Shown here in pieces: positions 9,706 to 22,435 of a stretch of DNA of 64,000 nucleotides (positions are counted from its first letter, which is position 1; each line of letters starts with the position of its first letter). The notes below the pieces were generated by a model. That model was not told where the DNA came from. It worked only from the letters and a program-made list of their open reading frames with translations, and did not search any database. The position numbers and the translations under genes are program-made. The DNA comes from Duganella sp. CF517 (GTDB taxonomy: Bacteria > Pseudomonadota > Gammaproteobacteria > Burkholderiales > Burkholderiaceae_D). The stretch covers positions 930,001 through 994,000 of the forward strand of contig NZ_FODC01000003.1 in the NCBI RefSeq assembly GCF_900110275.1. The letters run 5' to 3'.

Positions 9706-10301
9706 GTTTGATTGTCAATCATCGGGTGCTGGCGGAACTTGACCGATTACGCTGCGCTAATCCGCCCCGCGTGTCGCCGTGGCGCGCACAGGTCGCGGGG
9801 CTGGTTTTGTTGGCCGCGTGTCACTTCGCGCACGCCGATCCTGGCTTGGGGCGCTTGTTTAACACGCCGGCGGAGCGCTTGGCGCTCGATGCCAATCGCG
9901 GCAAGGTGGTGTCCACCACCGTCAGCGGGCCGCCGGTGGCACAGCCCGGGTTCCCGTCGGACTACGCGCTGCCGCCCGGGGTGCCGGGCAGCATGCCGCC
10001 GGCCGGCGCGCCGGGCATGCAGCCCGGTATGACGCCACCCGGCGCGGCGCCGGGCATCGATCCCGAGGCGCCGCCGCCCGCCCCGCAACAGCTCGAGATG
10101 AACGGCGTGGTGCGCAGTAGCAGCGGGCGCAGCACCGTGTGGCTGAACAACGTGCCGCAGAGTGGTCCGCGGAACAAATTCAGCAACCGTAACCAGAAGG
10201 CGTTGACCGTCACCCTGCCCTCCGGCAAAAAGATCCTGCTGCGGCCGGGGCAGCGCTACGACCTGGCCGATGGCCGCGTCAAGGATATCAATGAACCGTG
10301 A
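9702..10301 (+). CDS. mshK: MshK-like periplasmic pilus accessory protein
   Basis: A 199-residue protein. A hydrophobic stretch near residues 27-45 ending AHADP looks like a signal peptide, although the 26 preceding residues make it long. A later in-frame start cannot be excluded. The middle is Pro/Gly/Met-rich (about 75-125). The C-terminal part, with NGVVRSSSGRSTVWLNN and LRPGQRYDL, is shaped like GspC/PilP-type and MshK domains that bridge to the secretin. It overlaps the upstream gene by ATGA and the downstream gene by 11 bases. The symbol is assigned mainly from the gene order. Confidence 0.5.
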   Translation: MSLIVNHRVLAELDRLRCANPPRVSPWRAQVAGLVLLAACHFAHADPGLGRLFNTPAERLALDANRGKVVSTTVSGPPVAQPGFPSDYALPPGVPGSMPPAGAPGMQPGMTPPGAAPGIDPEAPPPAPQQLEMNGVVRSSSGRSTVWLNNVPQSGPRNKFSNRNQKALTVTLPSGKKILLRPGQRYDLADGRVKDINEP

Positions 10302-11043
10302 GCGCCCCCAGCCCTTCCGGCGGCGGCGGCGTCCGTCCTTGCGCCGGCGCCAGCGCGGCGCCGCGCTATTGCTGTTGCTGGTGGTGCTGGGCCTGGGCGC
10401 CTCGTCTTTGTTAATGAGTTTATTCAGTCCGCCGTCCGGCGAGCTGCGTCCGCAGGCGCTGACGCGCGAGTCGCTGGCGCAGGCGCGCGAGGCGCTGCTG
10501 GGTTACGCCATCCTGCACCGGCGCCTGCCTCGCCCGGCGCTGTCGGCCACCGACGGCCGCGAAAATCCACGCCCCTGCGCCAGCGACGCCGATTGCACCG
10601 GCTTTTTGCCGTGGATAACGCTGGGCGTGGTGCCGGGCGACGGCTGGAATAAGCTGCTGCGCTACAGCGTGTCGCGCGATTTCGCCAACGGCAACCTGGA
10701 CGACAGCGTGGAGGCGGACAAAACCGTGTTCGACCGCAACGACGACGGCACCGTGTTCTACCGCGTCGGCTCGGCCAATTGCCGCGTCGACGACCGCTGC
10801 GCGCCGGCGGTCATCTATTCCAGCGGCAAGCATCTGGGCGTCAGCGTCGACGGCATCCCGCAACAGAGCGGCGTGCTGGACAACCTCGACGAGCAGGCCA
10901 ACGAGGTCGCCGTGCGCGATTTCATGGCGCGCGCCGCCACCGGCGAGCCGCGCAGCATCGGCGGCAGCTTCAGCAACGTGGTCAGCTGGGTGCAGCTGCC
11001 GACGATACGCAACCGCGTGCGCGCCTCGGCGCCCAAGCGCTGA
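10291..11043 (+). CDS. Minor-pilin-like protein lacking Glu5 (GspK/MshP-like)
   Basis: A 250-residue protein. The ATG at 10291 is chosen over an in-frame ATG at 10270 because the latter lies deeper inside mshK. After a strongly basic leader of about 20 residues comes RQRG then AALLLLLVVLGLG. This is a prepilin-like hydrophobic helix without the Phe1 and Glu5 typical of major pilins, as in GspK and PilX/MshP. The globular part contains DGRE, LPWITLGV and DGW motifs plus four cysteines. It shares these motifs with the next gene, indicating tandem paralogues. Probably an initiating or tip minor pilin. Confidence 0.6.
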   Translation: MNRERPQPFRRRRRPSLRRRQRGAALLLLLVVLGLGASSLLMSLFSPPSGELRPQALTRESLAQAREALLGYAILHRRLPRPALSATDGRENPRPCASDADCTGFLPWITLGVVPGDGWNKLLRYSVSRDFANGNLDDSVEADKTVFDRNDDGTVFYRVGSANCRVDDRCAPAVIYSSGKHLGVSVDGIPQQSGVLDNLDEQANEVAVRDFMARAATGEPRSIGGSFSNVVSWVQLPTIRNRVRASAPKR

Positions 11044-11063
11044 GCGGCCTCGTTTCGACCACT

Positions 11064-11786
11064 ATGACTTCTTTCCCTTACATGCCCCCACGCCAACGAC
11101 AATCCGGCTTCACCATCGTCGAAATCGCCATCGTCCTGCTGGTCGTCGGCCTGATGATCGGCGGCCTGGTCGCCCCCCTGTCGTCGCAGCTGGAACAACG
11201 CCGCGTGAGCGAAACGGTGCGCGCCATGGACGAGGCGAAAGAAGCGCTGATGGGCTTTGCCCTGCGCAATGGCTATCTGCCCTGCCCAGCCATCTCGGCC
11301 GCCGACGGCCGCGAGGACCGCGCCGGCGCCACCTGCAACAAGCGCTTCGGCTACCTGCCGTGGGCGACCCTGGGCGTGGGCCGGCTCGACGGCTGGGGCC
11401 GGGTGTTGGCCTACACGGTCACGCCGGCGTTCGCCGACAGCACCGCTTTCTTCACGCTCGCAACCAAGCGCGACATCACCATCGCCACGCGCGGCGTGAG
11501 CGGCGACCTGGCGCCGTCCACCGATGTCGAGGATATTCCGGCGGCCATCATGTCGTTCGGACGCAACGGCTACGGCGGCACCAGCGACCAGAACACCCGC
11601 ATCCTCGACGCCGGCAACAACAACGTCGACGAAAAGACCAACCTGCAGAGCGGCGGCGTGGCGCTGATCAGCCGTCCCGCCAGTACCGATCCGCGCGGCG
11701 CGGGCGGCGAGTTCGACGATATCGTCATCTGGATCTCGCCCAACATCCTGTACAACCGCATGGTGGCGGCGCAGAAGCTGCCATGA
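11064..11786 (+). CDS. Minor pilin with canonical prepilin leader
   Basis: A 240-residue protein from the ATG at 11064. The frame is open upstream, but that part overlaps the previous gene. The leader MTSFPYMPPRQRQSG is followed by FTIVEIAIVLLVVGLMIGG, a textbook prepilin peptidase site with Glu5. The globular domain has YLPCPAISAADGRED, LPWATLGV and DGWGR, shared with the upstream paralogue. Ser/Asn-rich loops follow. It is probably incorporated into the pilus as a minor subunit or adhesin. The domain is recognisable as a repeat of its neighbour, but I cannot name it. Confidence 0.7.
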   Translation: MTSFPYMPPRQRQSGFTIVEIAIVLLVVGLMIGGLVAPLSSQLEQRRVSETVRAMDEAKEALMGFALRNGYLPCPAISAADGREDRAGATCNKRFGYLPWATLGVGRLDGWGRVLAYTVTPAFADSTAFFTLATKRDITIATRGVSGDLAPSTDVEDIPAAIMSFGRNGYGGTSDQNTRILDAGNNNVDEKTNLQSGGVALISRPASTDPRGAGGEFDDIVIWISPNILYNRMVAAQKLP

Positions 11787-11817
11787 CGCGCCCCACGCTT
11801 TACTTGATGACCACACC

Positions 11818-12585
11818 GTGACCCTGGCCGCCTTCACCATCGCCCGCTACACGCTGATCGAAGCGCTGCGCAACCGGCTGTTGTGGCTGCTGCTTGCGAT
11901 GGCGCTGGGCGCGGTCGCCATCAGCGGCTTCCTCAACGAACTGGCGCTGACCGAGAGCCGGCAACTGCAAGCGGCGTTGCTGGGCGCGGTGTTGCGGCTG
12001 GCGGCGGTGTTTCTGATCGCCACCTTCGTCGTCACCAGCATGGTGCGCGAAGCGAGCGACAAAGGCCTGGAACTGCTGATGGCGCTGCCGTTGCCGCGCG
12101 CCGTCTACCTGCTGGGCAAGCTGGCCGGCTTCGCCGCGCTGGCGGTGCTGCCGGCCGCGCTGTTCGGCGCGCTGGCGCTGTTTTTCGCGCCGCCGGCGCA
12201 GGCCGCGCTGTGGGCCGTGTCGCTGCTGTGCGAATGCTGGATCGTCGCCGCCTTCAGCCTGCTGTGCATGCTGACCCTGAACCAGGTGCTGCCGGCGCTG
12301 GCCGCCGCCTTCGCCTTTTATGTGCTGGCGCGCGCCATCGGCACGCTGCAATTGCTCGGCCATGGCGCCGGCGCCGCGCACGGCGCCGGCCAGCAGGCGC
12401 TGGGCACGGCCATCGACGGGCTGGCGCTGCTGCTGCCGCACCTGGACCGCTTCACCCGCAGCGACTGGCTGGTCTACCACGACGGCGGCGCCGCCGACCT
12501 GCTGGCCATCGCCGCGCAAACGGGCATTTACGTGGCGCTGATGGCGGCCGCCGGCTTGTTCGATTTGTACCGCAAGCAGATATGA
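11818..12585 (+). CDS. ABC-2 type transporter permease
   Basis: A 255-residue integral membrane protein with a GTG start. It has about six hydrophobic segments and the ABC-2 layout: a short cytoplasmic N-terminus (TIARYTLIEALRNRLLWLLL) and a coupling segment around EASDKGLELLMALPLPR. It would form the membrane channel of an exporter. No ATP-binding partner is encoded in the visible part of the cluster, so it lies elsewhere or upstream of the window. It is coupled by ATGA to the following TPR-like gene. Its place inside a pilus locus is unusual, and the substrate is unknown. Confidence 0.72.
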   Translation: MTLAAFTIARYTLIEALRNRLLWLLLAMALGAVAISGFLNELALTESRQLQAALLGAVLRLAAVFLIATFVVTSMVREASDKGLELLMALPLPRAVYLLGKLAGFAALAVLPAALFGALALFFAPPAQAALWAVSLLCECWIVAAFSLLCMLTLNQVLPALAAAFAFYVLARAIGTLQLLGHGAGAAHGAGQQALGTAIDGLALLLPHLDRFTRSDWLVYHDGGAADLLAIAAQTGIYVALMAAAGLFDLYRKQI

Positions 12586-13310
12586 CCATGCGCGCCGACG
12601 TCAAACCGGTCGCCGCCGTGCCGCGCGCGGTGCTGGCGCTGCTGGCGCTGACCCTGGTGCTGCAAGTGCTGTGGCAGGCCGGCGCCGCGCCGCCGCGCGC
12701 GCGGGCGCGCGACTTGCCGCCGGCGCCGTCGCCGGCGGCGCTGCGGCTGGCGGCGCTGGGCGAACCGGTGGCGCTGTCCAAGCTGACCATGCTGTACGTG
12801 CAGGGTTTCGACGAGCAGGCCGGCGCCAGCATCGCCTGGCGCGAGCTCGACTACGGCAAGGTGGCCGCGTGGCTGCAACGCGTGCTCGAGCTCGATCCAC
12901 GCGGCCAGTATCCGCTGCTGGCGGCGAGCGAAGTGTATGGCGCGGTGGCCGATCCGGCGCGCGCGCGCGCCATGCTCGACTTCGTGTACGCGCGCTTCGC
13001 CGAGGACCCGGACCGGCGCTGGCCGTGGCTGGCGCATGCGGCGCTGGTGGCGCGGCACCGGCTGCACGACCTGCCGCTGGCGCGCCGCTACGCGCAGGCG
13101 ATCCGGCTGCGCGCGACCGGCCCGCACGTGCCGCCCTGGGCGCGCGAAATGGAAGTGTTCATCCTGGAGGACATGAATGAGCTCGACAGCGCCCGCGCGC
13201 TGATCGGCGGCCTGTTGCGCGACGGTTTGATCACCGATCCGCACGAGCTGAAGTTTTTATCGGACCGGCTGGATCGACTGAACCAACGGGACAGCGGTCC
13301 CAAGCCATAA
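12582..13310 (+). CDS. Membrane-anchored TPR-like protein of unknown function
   Basis: A 242-residue protein. The ATG at 12582 overlaps the permease stop (ATGA); an in-frame ATG six bases later is also possible. Residues 17-33 form a hydrophobic anchor or signal, then an Ala/Pro/Arg-rich spacer. The rest is helical with a repeat-like pattern (AWLQRVLELDPRGQYPLLAASEV, then similar blocks) resembling tetratricopeptide repeats. It probably acts in the periplasm with the permease or the pilus machine. I do not recognise a named family. Confidence 0.55.
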   Translation: MTMRADVKPVAAVPRAVLALLALTLVLQVLWQAGAAPPRARARDLPPAPSPAALRLAALGEPVALSKLTMLYVQGFDEQAGASIAWRELDYGKVAAWLQRVLELDPRGQYPLLAASEVYGAVADPARARAMLDFVYARFAEDPDRRWPWLAHAALVARHRLHDLPLARRYAQAIRLRATGPHVPPWAREMEVFILEDMNELDSARALIGGLLRDGLITDPHELKFLSDRLDRLNQRDSGPKP

Positions 13311-13365
13311 ACCTTGCTGTAATATAGCATCAACAAATTGCTGTACTGAAGAAAGGAACCACCCC

Positions 13366-13938
13366 ATGCGTACGTCCCCCGCGATCCTTCCGCGCCAACG
13401 CGGCTTTACCCTGGTTGAAATCGCCATCGTGCTCGTCATCATCGGCCTGCTGCTGGGCGGCGTGTTGAAGGGACAGGGCCTGATCGACAGCGCCCGCGTC
13501 AAGAATATCATCCAGCAATCGACGTCGCTGACGGCGGCCGTCAACGCCTACCAGGACAAGTTCCGCGCGCTGCCGGGCGACGACGTGCAAGGCACCAGCC
13601 ACGCCCCCGGCGCCACCGGCAACGGCAACGGCGACGGCCAGATCGCCGAATACCAGCTGGCGCCGCAGCATCTGGCGTTGTCGGGCTTCATCACCGGCTC
13701 GTTCAACGGCACCACCGACTTCATGACCAGCGCCCAGGGCGGCGCCGTGTACATCTACAACGACGTCGTCGGCGGGCGCGGCGGCAACGGCGTGCGGCTC
13801 GACAATCTGCCCGATTCGTTCGCCGAACAGGTCGACAGCAAGCTCGACGATGGCAAGTTCAACACCGGCTCGGTGCGCGCCACCGGGCCGTACACCAACG
13901 ACGGCAGCGTGATTCAGCGTACCGCGCTGTTCTTCTAG
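13366..13938 (+). CDS. Type IV pilin (MshA/GspG-like)
   Basis: A 190-residue prepilin. The leader MRTSPAILPRQRG ends at a prepilin peptidase site followed by FTLVEIAIVLVIIGLLLGG, with Glu5 present. The globular part is Gly/Asn-rich, lacks a clear disulfide pair, and ends with an aromatic tail (ALFF). A ribosome binding site (GAAAGGAA) precedes the ATG, and 55 non-coding bases containing TAATAT separate it from the previous gene. It may therefore have its own promoter, as expected for an abundant subunit. It could be the major pilin or a prominent minor one. Confidence 0.8.
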   Translation: MRTSPAILPRQRGFTLVEIAIVLVIIGLLLGGVLKGQGLIDSARVKNIIQQSTSLTAAVNAYQDKFRALPGDDVQGTSHAPGATGNGNGDGQIAEYQLAPQHLALSGFITGSFNGTTDFMTSAQGGAVYIYNDVVGGRGGNGVRLDNLPDSFAEQVDSKLDDGKFNTGSVRATGPYTNDGSVIQRTALFF

Positions 13939-13985
13939 ACGGCGGCGTCATCGGCGCCCTCCCCCCTTAGTCCAGGACAAAACAC

Positions 13986-14014
13986 TTTCTGAAACGGCCA
14001 GGCTCGGCTACTAT
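13986..14014 (+). promoter_or_regulatory. Candidate sigma70 promoter for the hybrid kinase operon
   Basis: TTTCTG at 13986-13991 and TACTAT at 14009-14014 are separated by 17 bases. They lie about 45 bases before the GTG of the hybrid kinase. The -35 box is weak. Confidence 0.35.
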
Positions 14015-14057
14015 CGTTCTGCCAGCCGAGACCAACCGGTTACCGGGAGCCCCCCAC

Positions 14058-18622
<4,565 letters not shown>

Positions 18623-18626
<4 letters not shown>

Positions 18627-19540
18627 GTTGGACCGACCTGGCCAGGAACGGACGCATCCTCGTGGTGGACGACGCCATGGAGAACATCCAGATCCTGCAC
18701 CATGCGCTGCGCGACGAACAGGAAGTGCTGTTCGCGCTCGACGGCGAAAAAGCGCTCGACATCGCGCTGGCCCAGCAACCGGACTTGATCCTGCTCGACG
18801 CCGTCATGCCCGGCATGGACGGCTACGCCGTCTGCGGCGCGCTGCGCAATTCGCCCCGGCTACAGGACATCCCGGTCATCTTCGTCACCGCCCTGAGCCA
18901 GCCCGAGGACGAGACCCGCGCGCTCGAGGCCGGCGCGGTCGACTTCATCAGCAAACCGTTCAACGTGGCCGTGGTGCGCGCGCGCGTGCGCAGCCAGTTG
19001 ACCATCAAGCGCCAGGCCGACGCCCTGCGCGAACTGAGCCTGACCGACCCGCTGACCGGCGTGGCCAACCGCCGCCACTTCAACGACACCATCGACGCCG
19101 AATGGCGCCGCTGCGCGCGCGCCGGCCTGCCGCTGTCGGTGATCATGATCGACATCGACCACTTCAAGCTCTACAACGATCATTACGGCCACCAGGCCGG
19201 CGACGCCTGCCTGCAGCGGATCAGCGCGGCGATGAAGGGCTGCGCCTCGCGGCCGCAGGACTTGCTGGCCCGCTACGGCGGCGAGGAATTCATCCTGCTG
19301 CTGCCGCAGGAAGGCGCCGACGGCACGCAGGTGGTCGCCAGCCGCATCATCGACGAGGTGCGCAAGCTCAACCTGGCGCACGCGGCCTCGCCGACGGCGC
19401 CCTACGTATCGATCAGCATGGGGCTGGCGACGGCGGTGCCGCCGCTCGACAGCCAGGACGCGATCGCCGTGGTGCGCGCCGCCGACGCCCGCCTGTACGT
19501 CGCCAAGCAGGGCGGCCGCAACCGCTACTTCGCCGACTGA
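18623..19540 (+). CDS. Response regulator diguanylate cyclase (REC-GGDEF)
   Basis: A 305-residue protein. The receiver domain (about 8-125) has phosphoacceptor Asp59 in LILLDAVMPGMDG. The GGDEF domain carries an intact active site GGEEF (219-223) preceded five residues earlier by RPQD, a product-inhibition I-site. It should make c-di-GMP when phosphorylated by the overlapping hybrid kinase. All catalytic residues are present, so it is expected to be active. The operon arrangement and the adjacent pilus locus suggest control of attachment or biofilm formation. Confidence 0.92.
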
Positions 19541-19569
19541 GCGCCGGGCCGCACGGTAGGATCGCTGGA

Positions 19570-19598
19570 TTGATCTTATTGCAATTCCCCCCTAGAAT
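19570..19598 (+). promoter_or_regulatory. Sigma70-like promoter for the OmpA-like gene
   Basis: TTGATC at 19570-19575 and TAGAAT at 19593-19598 have a 17-base spacer. The predicted transcription start lies about 27 bases before the GTG at 19632. A purine-rich ribosome site (AAGGGA) lies in between. Confidence 0.6.
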
Positions 19599-19631
19599 CG
19601 GACTGACATTCATTCTTGACAAGGGACCCAC

Positions 19632-20645
19632 GTGCGCACGCCTCGACTTCTCGCCTTCACACTGTTGACCGGCAGCGCCGCCCTGGCGCCGGCCGCCCAC
19701 GCCCAGATGCCGACGCAGGACACGGTCAAGGGCGCCAAGGACCATCCGCTGCTGTCGCGCTTCGAAGGCTCCAGGCTGGTCGGCTACGGCGTCAAGGAAT
19801 TCGACGAAGTGATGCTCCCCGCCGGCAAGCGCGTCGCCAACAAGGACGGCAAGGCGGCCTTCGACAGCGCGCTGCAACTGGAAGGCAGGTACACCCGCAT
19901 CGCCTACAACTACCCGAAGGAGCGCTCGTCGCTGGAAGTGCTGCGCAACTACCAGGCCGCGCTCGACAAGGCCGGCCTGAAGGTGCTGTTTACCTGCGTC
20001 AAGGAAGCGTGCGGCGGCGACTTCGGCCAGTTCTTCCTCGACAAGCGTGTGGGCGACAACTTCATCAAGGGTGGCGAAGCGAACTGGTCGCCGTTCAACT
20101 ACGGCCGCAACGACATCCGTTACCTGGTCGCCAAGGGCACCCGGCCGGATGGCGCGCTGGTGCACGTCGGCGTGTACGTGGTCGCGCCGGTGCAGGACAA
20201 GAACGGCGGCGTGTATCTGGAGATCGTCGAAGCGAAGGCCATGGAAGGCGGCAAGGTCTCCGCCAGCCTGGACGCGGCCGACATGGCCAAGGGCATCGCC
20301 GCCGAAGGCAAGGTCGCCGTGTACGGCGTCTACTTCGACACCGACAAGGCCGACGTCAAGCCGGACTCGAAGGCGGCGCTGGCCGAGATGGCCAAGCTGC
20401 TGCAGCAAGACCCCAAGCTGAAGGTGTACGTGGTCGGCCACACCGACAACCAGGGCGGACTGGCGCACAACGTCGAGCTGTCGCAAAAGCGCGCCGAAGC
20501 CGTGGTCAAAGCCTTGGCGGCGGAGTACAAGATCGACGCCAAGCGCCTGAGCGCCAAAGGCGTCGCCTCCTATTCGCCGGTGGCCTCGAACGACGCCGAC
20601 GCCGGCCGCGAGAAGAACCGCAGGGTTGAGCTGGTCAAGCAATAG
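19632..20645 (+). CDS. OmpA-family protein with DUF4892-like N-terminus
   Basis: A 337-residue exported protein with a GTG start. The signal peptide ends APAAHAQ near residue 25. Residues about 40-215 (starting near GSRLVGYGVKEFDE) resemble DUF4892. The C-terminal 115 residues form an OmpA-like peptidoglycan-binding domain, with YFDTDKADVKPDS, VVGHTDNQGG and NRRVELV. It probably tethers the outer membrane or a periplasmic complex to the cell wall. A promoter-like sequence precedes it, so it is likely its own transcript. The stop lies 53 bases from the end of the opposing lipoprotein gene. Confidence 0.85.
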   Translation: MRTPRLLAFTLLTGSAALAPAAHAQMPTQDTVKGAKDHPLLSRFEGSRLVGYGVKEFDEVMLPAGKRVANKDGKAAFDSALQLEGRYTRIAYNYPKERSSLEVLRNYQAALDKAGLKVLFTCVKEACGGDFGQFFLDKRVGDNFIKGGEANWSPFNYGRNDIRYLVAKGTRPDGALVHVGVYVVAPVQDKNGGVYLEIVEAKAMEGGKVSASLDAADMAKGIAAEGKVAVYGVYFDTDKADVKPDSKAALAEMAKLLQQDPKLKVYVVGHTDNQGGLAHNVELSQKRAEAVVKALAAEYKIDAKRLSAKGVASYSPVASNDADAGREKNRRVELVKQ

Positions 20646-20698
20646 CCGGTGGAAGACGGTTTCGACGACTCACCGGTTGAAACCATAGTCGAAGGAGA

Positions 20699-21184
20699 CT
20701 AACGGCCGAGTCGTACCACCGTCACATTCGGCGGACACATCGCTTTGAGCCACGGAAAATCATTCTCAACCTCCGTGCCATCGAATTCCACGATCTCAGG
20801 CTGCCACTTCTTCAAGGTGGCATCCACATTGGGTTTTAATCGATACTTTTTTCCGGCCTCTGCATTAAATTCCAGGGGATATACTTTTTCCGTCCGAAGG
20901 CAAAGAACAAAAAAACCGGCATTTAATTTGTGCGGGCCGGGAGCAAGAGAAATATATTCCCGCCGCTTCCCTGCGGAGTGGGCGAGCACCCTGGATTTGT
21001 CCGTCGGGTGCGAATGGACATTATCCACATCGGTCACCATCACATGCGGGTCCAGGTACAACCCTGCGATTTGACTTTGGTTTTGGGCCGGCCCGTCATA
21101 GAGCCGCACCTCGCTCATCGTATTGCACCCTGCCACGCAAATGGCGGATATCACCAGACCTAGAACGTTAATTATTTTTGTCAT
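20699..21184 (-). CDS. Small lipoprotein of unknown function
   Basis: A 161-residue protein with a lipoprotein signal, lipobox VAGC (Cys20). The mature part is a compact beta-rich domain (RLYDGPAQNQSQIAGLYLDP, HKLNAGFFVLCL) similar in outline to small lipoproteins that report on osmotic or envelope state. I cannot name a family. The gene is visibly AT-richer than its flanks and stands alone, which suggests acquisition. It converges with the OmpA-like gene. Confidence 0.7.
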   Translation of the reverse strand: MTKIINVLGLVISAICVAGCNTMSEVRLYDGPAQNQSQIAGLYLDPHVMVTDVDNVHSHPTDKSRVLAHSAGKRREYISLAPGPHKLNAGFFVLCLRTEKVYPLEFNAEAGKKYRLKPNVDATLKKWQPEIVEFDGTEVENDFPWLKAMCPPNVTVVRLGR

Positions 21185-21383
21185 TTGATAGAATTTCGAG
21201 TTATGGGGAATTTGCTAATCGAACCCGCCCTGAGCGCCAATATGAAAGCTCCATGAGAATCAAGGGGCAAATAACGAATACGTACCGCCAGGCCGTCTTG
21301 AACCATGGCTTGCGGGCGCTCCCATGCCAGCTGGCGAGCCCAGTGGCAGCCGGCGCGGCGTTCCCGGAAATCCGCACCGGCCG

Positions 21384-21845
21384 CTAGTATGGGCTGGATG
21401 CAGGCTGGCCGGCGAAGTCGGTCCATACGTCGTCCGGCAGCGATCGATCTCGTAAACAAATCCGATCGTGCTCCGGATAGGTGATTTGATCTACCGGCGC
21501 GCGCGTGCCGACGACCAGACAGCGGGTTTCGGAAGAACTCCGATTTTCGAGATAGTGCCCGACCTGCACACCGGCGCGGAAGGTGGCGGCGCAACCGGCA
21601 CGCATGAGCTTCTCGGCGCTGCCCTCGACCACGGTGATCTCGCCGGCAAGGACATAGACCATCTCATCTTCCGCGCTATGCCAATGCTTGATCGAGGATC
21701 TGCAGCCGGGCTGCAGGACCTCAACAAATGCACCGAACTGCGTCAGCGCTCCCGCCTCGCTGATCCAGAGCGTCTGGTTCGGTTCAGTGGAACCTTCCAC
21801 TGGACTGACTTCGCGCACTAACTGGTCAGGTGTAAAAACAGGCAT
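21384..21845 (-). CDS. Cupin-domain protein
   Basis: A 153-residue protein. I use the ATG at 21845 (MPVFTPDQLV), preceded by GGGGAATC. An in-frame ATG at 21902 would add 19 residues with no cupin similarity. The cupin motifs are HWHSAEDEMVYVLAGE and the second motif around GVQVGHYLENRS, giving a single double-stranded beta-helix domain. Metal ligands His-His-Glu-His are present. Single-domain cupins of this kind bind or modify small molecules; the substrate cannot be read from sequence. Confidence 0.75.
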   Translation of the reverse strand: MPVFTPDQLVREVSPVEGSTEPNQTLWISEAGALTQFGAFVEVLQPGCRSSIKHWHSAEDEMVYVLAGEITVVEGSAEKLMRAGCAATFRAGVQVGHYLENRSSSETRCLVVGTRAPVDQITYPEHDRICLRDRSLPDDVWTDFAGQPASSPY

Positions 21846-21917
21846 AGGTGATTCCCCATAGGCTAAAGTGCAACCGCTTAGTGTTACGTCAGATTTCCTC
21901 ACGTAATACTGACATCC

Positions 21918-22376
21918 TCATGCAGACCGAGTCGGTTCTGGAGATACCTCATCAGCGCCATCACGCGCGGCTGCTTTTTGACATATCCACCAGTAGACGA
22001 GCCCTCCCGCCAGCCCTGAGCCAAGATAGTTCAGAGAATCATACAGCCCCGATCGTGCCCAGCGGACGGACGTAAAAGGTTCTGCAAGCTCCATCCAGAA
22101 CGGTATCGCGGAGATAAAGCCACCCATCCCAAACTGCCACCAACGCGTTAAGCGTAATCGCCAAAACAAGAGCGCGAGAGGCAAGCCGAAGATCAGCGCC
22201 GCAGCTATGGCGAAAGGAAAGCCGATGAACCAAACCAGCGGCAACCCGCACCAAGTCGAGGTCCCGTGGGCAAGTCCGACGCCACAGGTGGTCGATGTAG
22301 CTGCCGTCACGCCAATGACGGCGGCAACCGCAAGCATCGACATGCTACGAAATACGGACTTGACCGTTAGACGCAC
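21918..22376 (-). CDS. Small integral membrane protein of unknown function
   Basis: A 152-residue protein with about four hydrophobic segments (near 12-30, 45-72, 80-98, 115-132). An Arg/Trp-rich loop lies in the middle (RLRLTRWWQF). The N-terminal segment may be a cleaved signal. No motif identifies a family. It lies in the AT-richer islet with the cupin and lipoprotein genes on the same strand, 73 bases upstream of the cupin start. Confidence 0.5.
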   Translation of the reverse strand: MRLTVKSVFRSMSMLAVAAVIGVTAATSTTCGVGLAHGTSTWCGLPLVWFIGFPFAIAAALIFGLPLALLFWRLRLTRWWQFGMGGFISAIPFWMELAEPFTSVRWARSGLYDSLNYLGSGLAGGLVYWWICQKAAARDGADEVSPEPTRSA

Positions 22377-22435
22377 CGTTTCTCCAAGCAGGTAAAATGG
22401 TTTCGATACGAACGCAACTCACGAGTGGCAAGCCC

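Noticed and set aside
21178..21387. A 69-codon + strand frame between lipoprotein and cupin genes
   Set aside because: No ribosome site, no recognisable domain, composition like random sequence.
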